Below are positions 51,332 to 60,246 of a stretch of DNA of 64,000 bases, piece after piece. The DNA lies in NCBI GenBank assembly GCA_043720395.1, contig JAYSSR010000076.1, positions 1 to 64,000 on the forward strand, given 5' to 3'. Position numbers and translations under genes: made by a program. Each line of letters begins with the position of its first letter. Position 1 is the first letter of the stretch. The notes below the pieces were generated by a model. It had not been told where the DNA came from. It saw only the letters and a program-made list of their open reading frames with translations, and did not search any database. This DNA comes from JANOYY01 sp043720395. Lineage in GTDB: Bacteria; Actinomycetota; Acidimicrobiia; Acidimicrobiales; JANYDT01.

Positions 51332-52573
51332 GTGAGCACGCGGGCGACGACTTCTTGGCAGCGTCTCACGTCCTGGGAACCCCACGGTTGCTCGCGACGC
51401 CTCATCACCGCAGCGCTCCTGGGCGGCGGCTTCGTGTTGCATATGGCTCGTCGGCGCGGGGTGCTGTCGCATCCGATCCTGTTCGCCGAGGACGGCCAGG
51501 TCTTCTTCATGGGCAATCGCAGCGAAGGCCTGCGGGTACTCAATAACGCATACGCCGGATACCTCGTGGTCGGTCCACGAGTTGGAGCGTTCGCCGCATC
51601 GCTGCTCCCATTGGCCTGGACTCCGGTGGCGTTCGCGCTCTTCGCTGCGGCAATCGCGACCGGCTCGTGCGGACTGGCTCTCTCGGGACGCACGGCCTGG
51701 CTCCTCGGTGCCTGGCCGATGCGGACGCTGGTCTTCGCCGCTCTTCTCCTCCTTCCGCAGGTCGCGGAGACGCATGCGACGCTGACCAACGTCATGTGGT
51801 GGGGTGGCGTCGGGCTCCTGCTGATCGGGATTGCGGACGATCCAGTCTCCCGCTGGGGGTGCGTGTTCGAGGCACTATTCGTGATCGCCGTCCTGTTGAG
51901 TGGACCGATCGGCATCGTGTTTGCGCCGATCATGCTGTGGCGCTGGTGGCGGACCCGCTCGGCGTGGACCGGTGCGCTGTCGGTGATATGGGCAGCCGCG
52001 TGCCTTGTGCAGATCGTGGTGCTGCGTGGGCAGAACCGCGATGTCGGGAAGGTGACGTGGAGCGCCGACATCGCTGCCGTGCTCGTGCGTCGGTGGTTCG
52101 GTCCGTTCACGATCGGTGCCGATTCTGTGCAGCGTCACCTTGCCGGCCCTGCGTGGAGCCGCCTCGCGTGGTGGGCAACGGTGGTCTTCGTCGCCCTGGT
52201 TGCGGTCGTTGCGCTGTGGGCCCGCGACCGGGGTGCCGCGGTCGTGCTGCTCGCTCTCGGGACGCTGCACGTGGTGGCCGGTTTCGTGGCCATGGGGCCG
52301 CTTGCCCACCTCCTGCCTGACCGCTACACAGTCGGTGCAGGGGCCGCGGTGATCATCGCCGTGGCGGGTGCACGCCCAACGTCACGGTTGGTGCGTTGCG
52401 CGATGGCGGTCGTAGTCGTATGGGCACTTATTGTTTGGCCGCGCAATGTGGTGGTACCCCAACGTGTCGGGCCTTCGTTCGCGCCTGCAGCGGCGTGCAT
52501 TTCGGCGCAACAGCCGACCTGTCGCGTACCCGTCTACCCCGATCCGTTCAGCTTCGACGTGAACGGATCGTGA
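51332..52573 (+). CDS. Polytopic membrane protein, possible glycosyltransferase or flippase partner
   Basis: Protein of 413 aa from a GTG at 51332. A GTG at 51149 is in frame and close to the previous gene, but the extra 61 residues are Arg-rich and cross a perfect hairpin, so I reject it with moderate confidence. About ten hydrophobic segments are visible, such as LGGGFVLHMARRR, VGAFAASLLPLAWTPVAFAL, TLVFAALLLLPQVAETHATL, FVIAVLLSGPIGIVFAPIML and GAAVIIAVAGARP. An acidic loop ILFAEDGQVFF between the first two is reminiscent of GT-C enzymes. The family is not recognised. Confidence 0.72.
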   Translation: MSTRATTSWQRLTSWEPHGCSRRLITAALLGGGFVLHMARRRGVLSHPILFAEDGQVFFMGNRSEGLRVLNNAYAGYLVVGPRVGAFAASLLPLAWTPVAFALFAAAIATGSCGLALSGRTAWLLGAWPMRTLVFAALLLLPQVAETHATLTNVMWWGGVGLLLIGIADDPVSRWGCVFEALFVIAVLLSGPIGIVFAPIMLWRWWRTRSAWTGALSVIWAAACLVQIVVLRGQNRDVGKVTWSADIAAVLVRRWFGPFTIGADSVQRHLAGPAWSRLAWWATVVFVALVAVVALWARDRGAAVVLLALGTLHVVAGFVAMGPLAHLLPDRYTVGAGAAVIIAVAGARPTSRLVRCAMAVVVVWALIVWPRNVVVPQRVGPSFAPAAACISAQQPTCRVPVYPDPFSFDVNGS

Positions 52574-52600
52574 GCGGGTCCTGAGCTCACGCCGAGCGGA

Positions 52601-52650
52601 CGTGTGAACGAAAGTCACACGGACGTTCAGAATCCACACACCACTGTGTG
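52601..52650. terminator. Two hairpins between convergent genes
   Basis: CGTGTGA (52601-52607) pairs with TCACACG (52615-52621), and CACACA (52635-52640) with TGTGTG (52645-52650). They lie between the membrane protein gene and the convergent fic gene, so a bidirectional terminator is plausible. Confidence 0.4.
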
Positions 52651-52708
52651 TTCCGTACGCAGTCGTGTGGCATTGCGGGCACCGGCCAATCGATTCGGTC
52701 GTCGACCG

Positions 52709-53590
52709 TCACGAGCGGTTGCCGATCAACCCGACCTTCCAAACGCCACGTTCTCGGAAGGCGGGGATCACCTGGCGTCGGGCGTGGTTGAGAATCGTGT
52801 TCGTGCGGACGCCTTGCTCGCGCGCAGCGTCGACGACCGTTCGGATCGTTTCGCCGTTGAGGTACGCGACGCGTCGATGGAGCGATTCGAGCATCAACAG
52901 GATGAGGTGGTCTTCGAATGGCTTCACGCCACGTGTTGCGTCGTAGGTGCGGAGGAGCGCGTAGTAGGCGAGTTTGCCTTTGTTGCGAACAATGATAGGC
53001 GGAAACCCGAGTCGATAGAGGGCATCGTTCAGAACGACGCGTCCGATGCGGCCGTTGCCGTCGACGAAGGGGTGGATGCGCTCGAATTCCAGGTGGAGCC
53101 GGGCGAGTCGCTGGGTCGGTCGGCCAGCCACGTCGCTCGCGAACGCGACGAGCATGTCCTGCAACAGCGACTCGACCTGCTCCGGCGGTGGAGCGATATG
53201 CGTGCCGACCCGCACGAATTCACCGGCCGCACGGAAGCGTCCGGCAATGTGTTCGTCGATGTTGCCGAGCAGCATCTGGTGAAGCAGTTTGATCCGGTCG
53301 AGGTCGAGCGGCTTTGCGAGGGATGTCCGGATGTAATCCATAACCCTCGCCAGGTTCTGTGCCTCGTGGACTTCGCGCAAGTCCATGTGCCGTGAGATCT
53401 CCACGGCCAGCAAGATCCGTTCGGTGTCCTCCATCGTGAGCGTCGAGTTTTCAATAGCGTTCGAGTTGTACACGGCCTCGGGTACCTCGGACTCGTCGAG
53501 CAGGCGGACCAGTTCATCTCTGCCCGGTCGAAGTGTCTCGTATCGAGCCCTCGCATCGGCGAGACGCTGGAGTGTGGCAGGCACAGGCAC
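52709..53590 (-). CDS. fic: Fic family protein (AMPylase-type)
   Basis: Protein of 293 aa. Fic enzymes usually transfer AMP from ATP to hydroxyl side chains. The complete active-site motif HPFVDGNGRIGR is at residues 173-184, with catalytic His173. An N-terminal inhibition motif SNAIEN (43-48; Ser, then Glu47 and Asn48) indicates a class II, self-inhibited enzyme. The C-terminus ends in a winged-helix-like region (NGETIRTVVDAAREQG, HARRQVIPAFRERGVWKVG). The GTG start sits 6 bases after a -10 element and next to a 10-bp palindrome, so it is probably leaderless and repressible. It has no antitoxin gene beside it and lies inside the glycan locus. Confidence 0.93.
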   Translation of the reverse strand: MPVPATLQRLADARARYETLRPGRDELVRLLDESEVPEAVYNSNAIENSTLTMEDTERILLAVEISRHMDLREVHEAQNLARVMDYIRTSLAKPLDLDRIKLLHQMLLGNIDEHIAGRFRAAGEFVRVGTHIAPPPEQVESLLQDMLVAFASDVAGRPTQRLARLHLEFERIHPFVDGNGRIGRVVLNDALYRLGFPPIIVRNKGKLAYYALLRTYDATRGVKPFEDHLILLMLESLHRRVAYLNGETIRTVVDAAREQGVRTNTILNHARRQVIPAFRERGVWKVGLIGNRS

Positions 53591-53596
53591 CTGTCT

Positions 53597-53639
53597 ACCG
53601 TATCAAATTCACAGGAAATGACCTTCTTTCTGTGAATTT
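53597..53639 (-). promoter_or_regulatory. fic promoter with perfect 10-bp operator palindrome
   Basis: On the coding strand TACGGT (plus 53597-53602) ends 6 bases before the GTG. AAATTCACAG (53605-53614) and CTGTGAATTT (53630-53639) form a perfect inverted repeat, 25 bases centre to centre, which brackets the -35 position. A further half-site GAATTCACAAG lies near 53656. This AT-rich block stands out from its GC-rich surroundings. Confidence 0.6.
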
Positions 53640-53669
53640 CTGGCAGAACTTGCCTGAATTCACAAGTTT

Positions 53670-56108
53670 CTACCGCAAGCGGCGGGCTCGGGCTGCTCGC
53701 CACGGCCCCGGCGCGTGGACGAGCGACACGATCGGTGCGACCACTGATTCCCATCGGAATCGGTCGGCCAACGCGAACGCCCGACCCGACGCGGCCGCAC
53801 GGAGCTCCGACGAGGAAAGCAATGCGCGCATGCCATCTGCCAACGCAGCAACGTCGTTCGCCGCGACCAACACACCGGCACCTTCGACGCCCACGAGTTC
53901 GCTGAGCACGTCCCCCTCGGTGGCGAGCGTGGAGAGGCCGGCCCAGAAGTGGTCGAGCATCCGCGTCCGAAACGCCAACCGTGACTCGGCCATGGCCTTC
54001 GCCGCGACCACGCCGATGTCGGCCTCCAACAGGTACTCGCCCCGCGAGTCATAGGGCACCCACGGACCCAGCACGACTCGTCCATCGGCAATCAAGCCGA
54101 GGTCCGCCGCCCGGTCGATCAGATGTTGCGTGGTTGGCATGGTGGGGACGCCGCGTCCCTCCAGCTCGAGCCCCATGAAGAACAGCCGCGCCGACGGAAA
54201 CTCGGGCGAGACGAGCGCAAACGCGTCGAGGGTACCGATCGGATCGAACCAGTCCCATGTGCCGCCGCCCCACAGGATCACGAGATCGTCGGGACCGATC
54301 GAAGGAAACAATCCGCCCTTGAGCACCGCGGGTTTTGCGGCAACCGGCGGGAGTGACGGGACCCCGTACGGCACAACGTCGATGAGTGCCCGAAGGTGCG
54401 GGTCTTGGTCGTGAGCAGCCTTGTCGAGCCGACCACGCGAGGCAAGCATGCCGAGCCAGAAATCGCGTTGACGTTCCGAGGCGCAGATGAAGAAGTCACC
54501 GACGTCGAGCAGTTGATTGAGCGCGTTCACCTCATGGTTCTTCGCGCCTTCGGCCTCCTCGATCGACATGGCGTCGTACTGCTCCAGGCTGCCGAAGATC
54601 CATGGGTCGTAGAGATCCACGATCCGCAACGCACGGCACGACGCGAGGAACGGGTAGCGAATCAGATCGAAACCGAACACCACGACCACGTCGGCGGCGT
54701 CGATCAGGCTGCGAAACGCACCGTGATCACCGATGAGGAATCCGTCGACTCCGGGGTGCGTTCGATCGATCGGTCGGTCGCACGCGACCGTGACCTCCGC
54801 GTGCTGGGCCAGCGAACACGCGAGCTCCCACGCACGGATCGCGGTCCCCGCCATGCGGGCGCCGATGAGGTCATGACACAACACAACGACACGCCGGGCC
54901 GGAACATCCGTGAACAACTGGTCGAGATCGAGGAAGTCCACCACCCGATCGAACGCTTCGCGGTAGGCAGGCGAGTCGTTCCCCATCGGTGCCAGGGGTG
55001 TCCGATACGTGGCGAACACCTCCGAATCGGTGCGGACGCGTCGGCGCTGGATCTCCGAGCGCAGTGCAATCAGCGACGGAAGGTCCGCGACGATGTCGTT
55101 GATCGCATGCATCCGCGCGGCACCGAGGCGATGGACCTCGTGCAGTTCGGGCTGTCCGGCACCAACGTCGAACTCAGATCGGACGCTGCGCGCGTCATGC
55201 TCTGCGCGCTGAGCATTCAGCAGCAACGCCCCGGCAAGCAAGCGGGGCAGGTTCGCCTCCGACACGTTCTTGATAAGTACACGTAGGGCATTGCGTTCCA
55301 GCAGAACCATGCGCTCGTGCATCTGGAATCGCGACGACGTGCCATGGTGGCGGTGAAACGTTCGGGCCGCGCTTGCCAGCACGGTCGTGTAGCCGCACAC
55401 CTGAAGGCGCAGGCCGAAATCGACGTCTTCGAAGTACGCGAAGAAGCCCGGATCGAACCCGCCGAGCGCGAGGTAGACGTCGCGTGAAATGAGCATCGAA
55501 CCGCCGCACGCGAACGGGAGGACGCTGCCGTCGCGACGGGTGAGCGACGCTTCCAGTTCTGCATCGAGCAGCGTCCCCGCGCCCGGCTGGTCGCCGAACC
55601 CGTGAAAGTTCACGCTGCCATCGCCGAAGTCGATACGCTCGCCGTCCCAATCGAGAATCGTGCCCGCCACGCACACAACACCGCTGGCCGGGTCCCACAA
55701 CTCCACGGCCGCGCGGAGCCAACCCGGATCGATCCGCATGTCGTTGTTGATGATCGCGATGGCGTCGCCGGTTGCCTCCCGTGCGGCGAGATTCACGCCG
55801 GGGGAGAAGCCCAGATTCGACGTCTGAGGGAGGACGCGTACCCACGGATACGACGCGGCCAGCAGCTCAAGCGATCCATCGACCGATGCGTTGTCGACCA
55901 GGATCGTGTCGATGAGCGCTGCCGGGTAGTCGAGCGCCGCGATCGAATCCAGGCACGGCGGAAGGTGGTCGAGGCCGTTGAAATTGACGAGCAGGATCGA
56001 GACGCGGGGAAGGTTCACGGCGGGGTCGAGGATACCGGCCGACCCCGCCGGGCCAACGCAGCCCCCCGGCCAGCCGTGCGCGACCTGCCGGGTCGCGTAC
56101 ATCAGCAT
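53670..56108 (-). CDS. Bifunctional glycosyltransferase, GT2 fused to a GT-B domain
   Basis: Protein of 812 aa. I start at the ATG at 56108, after an AAAGGGG stretch. ATGs at 56135 and 56102 are alternatives. Residues about 35-300 form a GT2 domain: VSILLVNFNGLDHLPPCLDS, LVDNASVDGSLELLA, GFSPGVNLA, INNDMRIDPGW and YFEDVDFGLRL. A linker of about 100 residues follows. The C-terminal part is a GT-B fold (VVVLCHDLIGARMAGTAIRA, FICASERQRDFWLGML, LWGGGTWDWFDPIGTLDAF, VPYDSRGEYLLEADIGVVA). One chain could add two different sugars. It is divergent from another large fusion at 56296. Confidence 0.9.
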   Translation of the reverse strand: MLMYATRQVAHGWPGGCVGPAGSAGILDPAVNLPRVSILLVNFNGLDHLPPCLDSIAALDYPAALIDTILVDNASVDGSLELLAASYPWVRVLPQTSNLGFSPGVNLAAREATGDAIAIINNDMRIDPGWLRAAVELWDPASGVVCVAGTILDWDGERIDFGDGSVNFHGFGDQPGAGTLLDAELEASLTRRDGSVLPFACGGSMLISRDVYLALGGFDPGFFAYFEDVDFGLRLQVCGYTTVLASAARTFHRHHGTSSRFQMHERMVLLERNALRVLIKNVSEANLPRLLAGALLLNAQRAEHDARSVRSEFDVGAGQPELHEVHRLGAARMHAINDIVADLPSLIALRSEIQRRRVRTDSEVFATYRTPLAPMGNDSPAYREAFDRVVDFLDLDQLFTDVPARRVVVLCHDLIGARMAGTAIRAWELACSLAQHAEVTVACDRPIDRTHPGVDGFLIGDHGAFRSLIDAADVVVVFGFDLIRYPFLASCRALRIVDLYDPWIFGSLEQYDAMSIEEAEGAKNHEVNALNQLLDVGDFFICASERQRDFWLGMLASRGRLDKAAHDQDPHLRALIDVVPYGVPSLPPVAAKPAVLKGGLFPSIGPDDLVILWGGGTWDWFDPIGTLDAFALVSPEFPSARLFFMGLELEGRGVPTMPTTQHLIDRAADLGLIADGRVVLGPWVPYDSRGEYLLEADIGVVAAKAMAESRLAFRTRMLDHFWAGLSTLATEGDVLSELVGVEGAGVLVAANDVAALADGMRALLSSSELRAAASGRAFALADRFRWESVVAPIVSLVHAPGPWRAARARRLR

Positions 56109-56125
56109 GAGCGACCAGCCCCTTT

Positions 56126-56199
56126 CGCGGTACATCCGGTGCGCTTGCGGTACATCCGGTGCGCCCAAATGCACCGCGAACGGACCGGTTGTACCGCGA
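56126..56199. repeat. CGCGGTAC-family palindrome, copy 1
   Basis: A left arm (56126-56158) made of two tandem units sharing GCGGTACATCCGGTGCGC (56127-56144 and 56147-56164) pairs imperfectly with 56167-56199 (about 26 of 33 positions). It sits in the spacer between two divergent glycosyltransferase fusions. The same design and core recur at 60247-60322. Confidence 0.75.
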
Positions 56200-56295
56200 C
56201 CGTCCTGGGTGATGCTGGACCCCGGCGTTCGCGATGTTTTCGTGCCAGCGGGTCGGTGACGCGACACGCGTCCGTCATGGGGCAGGCTGGTCACG

Positions 56296-58719
56296 ATGTC
56301 GCCGCGTCTCCATTTCGTCATCCTCACGACCGCGGCCCGCGAGGCTCACGCCTGGCGAACCATCGAGTCGGTCGTCCGCCATCACCCCGACGCTGCGCGA
56401 ACGATCGTAGTCGTCGACGATCGCTACGCCGAGGTCAGTCGTGGCCGGGCAGGCTGGCGACCGCTGCACGACGACGACCTCGTCGAGCGAGGCGGCACCG
56501 TTGCGCAGTGCGTCCTCACGCACGATCCGACACTGCGCGTCGCCGCGGTACGGCCGAGCGTCCTGCGACGCCTTCGAGGCGCGACCACGACGACCGCCGA
56601 CGTACTCGTCACGATCCCCGACGATGCCGAAGTGCTCGCTCCGCTCGACGGGTTCGCGCAGCTCGCAGCCGACCACGGACTCGCTCTCGTCCCGATTCGC
56701 TCGACGGTCGTGCCACGAGATGGTCGCCTTCCCGACCCTGCCGACCACCTCCGTGACGGACGCGTCGACCGCGATCTGCTTGCCGTATCGACAGCGAAGG
56801 GTGGGCCGTTCCTCGATTGGTGGGAAACCCAGATCGCCGCCGGGTCGTTCGACGATCCCGATCGGTTCGACCCCATCACACACGCGTGGCTCGACGACGC
56901 TTTCGTGATCCATCGCGCTGCGCTGCTTGCGTTCGGCGCGGTCCGGTCCTTCCGAAACGTCGACGAGTACGGCGACCTCGACGACGAGACATCAACGAAG
57001 ACCCTGATTGTTCGTTTTCCCGGGTTCGATCCGGGGCGTCCGTGGATCGCATCGGACGCGGCAGGTCTCTGGCCCCGCGTGTTGCTGAGCGAGTATCCCG
57101 AGCTGGAGACGTTGGCGTCCGAACGGGCGAGTGCGATTCTCCGGCAAGCGAGCGGAGTGCACCTCGTCGACCCATATGCGCGCGTACCAAGAGGGCACCT
57201 CGTCGATCCAGCAATGCGCCGCGCCTACCGGGTGGCGCTCATCAGTGCCAAGCGTCACGGCACCGAGGTGCCACCGAATCCGTTCGTTCTCGGCGAAGCC
57301 GATGCGTTTGGGCGGTGGCTCGCCGAGCCGGTCGAGGGTTCCCTCACCCGTCACCTGGTTGCGCTGCGTTCGGTGCGGCCGGACATTGCGAGGCTGTTTG
57401 CGGGAGACGACGCTGCGTTCGTCGCCTGGGCCTACAGCGGCGCCGCTCGAAGCGGTGTGTGGACGCCGATGCTGGCGAGTGCGGTCGGCGACACCGCCAA
57501 GGTTCGACCAGCCGAACAGAAAGGCCGAGCCCGCCTCGAAACAGCCGGTGAACCCTCCGGCCTCAACCTCATCGGACTGCTCAGCGCACAATTGGGCGTC
57601 GGCGAACATGCCCGACTCTTCGCACGCACCGTCCGAGACGCTCGCATACCCTTCGCGCTGGTTGACCACGACGCCACGGTCAACGAACGCGATCCCGCAC
57701 TACTTGCCGGGATCGGTGCCACCGCAATGGGGTTCCGTTACGACGTCGACGTCGTTCTCGTCAATGCAGACCAGACCGGCAGCGCCCTTGCGCGGTATGG
57801 GAGACCGGGCCGAGAGGGGCGTCCAACGATCGGCCTGTGGGCCTGGGAGGTGCCCGAGTTCCCCGAACGAATGCACGACGCGTTCAACCATGTCGACGAG
57901 GTGTGGGTGTTAAGCGAATTCGTCCGCGCTGCCCTTGCCCCCGCCGGCGAACGCTTCGGCGTTCGAGTCGAACGTTTCCCGATCCAGCTACCCACGCCAC
58001 GACCCCGGAACGAACGCGAGCCCGACGAAGCAGCAGCGATTGCGCTGGCAACATGTGGCGTCGAGCCGACCCGCCCGTACTTTTTGTTCTCGTTCGACTA
58101 CTTCAGCGTTGCAGAGCGCAAGCAGCCGTGGGCGGCGGTGGAGGCGTTTCGGCGAGCCTTCCCCACTCCCTCCGACGCCGGCCCGCAGCTCGTCGTGAAG
58201 TCGATCAACTCGGCGTTCTTCCCGACCGATCGCGAACATCTCCTTCATGCAATGCGAGGCCGCGCCGACATCCACCTCATCGACTCGTACCTCCCCGCGC
58301 CAACGAGAGATGCGTTGGTCGAGCGGGCGTCGGGCTACATCTCGCTGCATCGCTCAGAGGGTCTCGGCCTCACACTCGCCGAGGCAATGGCAGCTGGCAC
58401 CCCATGCATAGCAACGAACTGGTCCGGCAACCTCGGCTTCATGACGCCCGAGAACAGCTGGCTGATCGATGCAGACCTCGTTCCCATCGACCTACGCACA
58501 CCGATCTATGCCGGCCTCGGCTGCTGGGCCGAACCCGACCTCGATCAGGCGGCCGGTGCGATGCGAAGAGTTCTCGACGACCCGGCAGAGGCATTACGAC
58601 GCGCCACAACAGCACAGTCCGATCTCGAAGCCCGGAACCGCAGCGGCACCGACGTCGCGTTCCTCCTTGACCGGCTGCGCGCCGTTCGACGCGCTCGCGG
58701 TGGGAGGATGGCCGGGTGA
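56296..58719 (+). CDS. Large two-part protein: GT-A-like N-terminus plus GT4-type glycosyltransferase
   Basis: Protein of 807 aa. The N-terminal 270 residues look like a GT-A nucleotide-sugar fold (HFVILTTAAREAHAWRTIES, TIVVVDDRYAEV, DVLVTIPDDAEVLAPLDGFA, THAWLDDAFVIHRAALLAFG). A helical middle region follows. From about residue 415 there is a GT-B enzyme: GLNLIGLLSAQLGVGEHARL, IGLWAWEVPEFPERM, VLSEFVRAAL, FDYFSVAERKQPWAAVEAF and the GT4 motif HRSEGLGLTLAEAMAAGTPC. Its stop overlaps the GTG of the coiled-coil gene by 4 bases. It probably builds or extends the surface glycan. Confidence 0.87.
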   Translation: MSPRLHFVILTTAAREAHAWRTIESVVRHHPDAARTIVVVDDRYAEVSRGRAGWRPLHDDDLVERGGTVAQCVLTHDPTLRVAAVRPSVLRRLRGATTTTADVLVTIPDDAEVLAPLDGFAQLAADHGLALVPIRSTVVPRDGRLPDPADHLRDGRVDRDLLAVSTAKGGPFLDWWETQIAAGSFDDPDRFDPITHAWLDDAFVIHRAALLAFGAVRSFRNVDEYGDLDDETSTKTLIVRFPGFDPGRPWIASDAAGLWPRVLLSEYPELETLASERASAILRQASGVHLVDPYARVPRGHLVDPAMRRAYRVALISAKRHGTEVPPNPFVLGEADAFGRWLAEPVEGSLTRHLVALRSVRPDIARLFAGDDAAFVAWAYSGAARSGVWTPMLASAVGDTAKVRPAEQKGRARLETAGEPSGLNLIGLLSAQLGVGEHARLFARTVRDARIPFALVDHDATVNERDPALLAGIGATAMGFRYDVDVVLVNADQTGSALARYGRPGREGRPTIGLWAWEVPEFPERMHDAFNHVDEVWVLSEFVRAALAPAGERFGVRVERFPIQLPTPRPRNEREPDEAAAIALATCGVEPTRPYFLFSFDYFSVAERKQPWAAVEAFRRAFPTPSDAGPQLVVKSINSAFFPTDREHLLHAMRGRADIHLIDSYLPAPTRDALVERASGYISLHRSEGLGLTLAEAMAAGTPCIATNWSGNLGFMTPENSWLIDADLVPIDLRTPIYAGLGCWAEPDLDQAAGAMRRVLDDPAEALRRATTAQSDLEARNRSGTDVAFLLDRLRAVRRARGGRMAG

Positions 58720-59087
58720 GATCGATCGTGCAGAAGGCTGTTGTCCGCGTGATCTCGTCTGAGCTCGACCGCCGTTCGGCGTCGTTGGAGCAGGCGCTGC
58801 GTGACGCCCATGTGCGCCTTGATGCGGCGACCGCCACGACCGCGGCAACGAGCGACGCGGTGCAAGGCATACAGCGCACCCTCGAGACCTCGGTCCAGAA
58901 CATCGGCACCGCGCAGGACCGCCTCGTGGCTCGTCTCGACGAGCTGACCGAGCGGGTCCGCAAGGGTGAAGACGTCGACCGCTCCCACTTGGCCGACCTG
59001 GAACAGCTCCGCTTCGATATCGCCGCCGCACAGTCGGGACTCGCCGACGTGACCGGCGTGATCGAGCGGCTTACCCAAGCGGGCTGA
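58716..59087 (+). CDS. Small coiled-coil protein coupled to a glycosyltransferase
   Basis: Protein of 123 aa, nearly all predicted helix with heptad-like spacing (SSELDRRSASLEQALRDAHV, IGTAQDRLVARLDELTERVR, LEQLRFDIAAAQSGLADVTG). It has no signal or membrane segment. The GTG start overlaps the stop of the upstream glycosyltransferase (GTGA), so it is made with it and may scaffold it or act as an oligomerisation or length-control rod. Its 3' end overlaps the convergent GT2 gene by 17 bases. Confidence 0.75.
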   Translation: MRSIVQKAVVRVISSELDRRSASLEQALRDAHVRLDAATATTAATSDAVQGIQRTLETSVQNIGTAQDRLVARLDELTERVRKGEDVDRSHLADLEQLRFDIAAAQSGLADVTGVIERLTQAG

Positions 59088-60204
59088 GCCGACTGAGCTT
59101 TTCCCGGGCAAACGATTCTGCGGCGGAGCGTTCCGTCGGCTCATACGTCACGGAATCGAAGAAGATCCGCTCGCCCTCTGCGAACTCGAGAATCTGCGCG
59201 TCGGAACGAACCCGGCGACGCTGCACCTGGCGACGGGCCCGCCAAACCGACGGGAGCCGAACGAATACGCCCGAAAGTGCCTTGAGGCCGGGGACCGGAT
59301 AGTGCCGTCCGGTGAGCGAACCTTTGGCGAGTCCGAGCGATCGACGGACCGCTGCGGGCACGGCGCGAGACATCGAGAAATTCTTCAGCACGCAGAGAAT
59401 CAGGTTGCGTTCAGTGAGCTCGAACTTGTCGCCGTACGGTCGGTCTCGCATCGACAGCGACATCACGTGATGCACCCTGGCGTCGGGCACCGTGATCGAA
59501 TCAAATCCGAGCAATTGTGCGCGCCAATTCCAATCCACGTCCTCGTAGTAGAGGAACAACGACGCATCAAGGGGCCCGACCTCAGACGGGTCGAACGCGC
59601 GGCGTCGGATCATCGCGGCACCGAAACATGGCCCGAAGCATGGGCTCGGCACGTCGTACTGGCCGAGGTCCGGTTGACCGAGGCCGATGTTGAACGCCTC
59701 GCCTCGCACGTTCACGACATGGCCGACCGAGTCGAGCACGGGCACAACCTCAGGTGAAGCGTCCGTACGTTCGAGCACCATCTTGGGTGCCGCCGACACG
59801 CACGTGTACGGCTGTCCGACGAGCGACACCGCACAGCGTGCCAGAGCTTGCGGCTCGACCCTCGCGTCCGGGTTGCAGAGGAACACGAACGTGCTCCGTG
59901 GGTCGAGCGCAGCGACCGCCGTATTCACCCCGACCGCGAAGCCGCCGTTGGACACGAGCCCGAGCCACCGGACCGACACGGTGCTCACTCGGTCCAGTTC
60001 GCCGACGAGCGCCTCAGCGTCGTCTCGGTACTGCGGCGACGCATTGTCGACCACGATGATCTCGATGAGTGGAATATCGTCGCTCAAGGCAACCGAGGTA
60101 GACGCGAGAAGCGCAGCAAGCGTCCGGCGAAGGACAGCGGGGTCCGTCGCATAGTTCACAACGACGACGCCGACTCCCTCACCCGACTTGGTCTGCCCAG
60201 TCAC
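59071..60204 (-). CDS. Glycosyltransferase family 2 (rhamnosyltransferase-like)
   Basis: Protein of 377 aa. Visible motifs are GVGVVVVNYATDPAVLRRTL, EIIVVDNASPQYRDD, GLVSNGGFAVGVNTA, the metal site FLCNPDARVEPQAL and the acceptor motif LFLYYEDVDWNWRAQLLGFD. The C-terminus is basic (WRARRQVQRRRVRSD), typical of membrane-associated GT2 enzymes. The GTG at 60204 is the only start before the spacer palindrome. It is divergent from the GT4 gene at 60357. Confidence 0.92.
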   Translation of the reverse strand: MTGQTKSGEGVGVVVVNYATDPAVLRRTLAALLASTSVALSDDIPLIEIIVVDNASPQYRDDAEALVGELDRVSTVSVRWLGLVSNGGFAVGVNTAVAALDPRSTFVFLCNPDARVEPQALARCAVSLVGQPYTCVSAAPKMVLERTDASPEVVPVLDSVGHVVNVRGEAFNIGLGQPDLGQYDVPSPCFGPCFGAAMIRRRAFDPSEVGPLDASLFLYYEDVDWNWRAQLLGFDSITVPDARVHHVMSLSMRDRPYGDKFELTERNLILCVLKNFSMSRAVPAAVRRSLGLAKGSLTGRHYPVPGLKALSGVFVRLPSVWRARRQVQRRRVRSDAQILEFAEGERIFFDSVTYEPTERSAAESFAREKLSRLSPLG

Positions 60205-60246
60205 GACGCCTCCCTCCTAGTCTGCGCGCGGCGGCAGCGTACCAAG

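Noticed and set aside
50683..52110. 475-codon minus-strand frame
   Set aside because: It spans the end of one plus-strand gene and most of another, with Arg/Ser/Pro-rich shadow composition.
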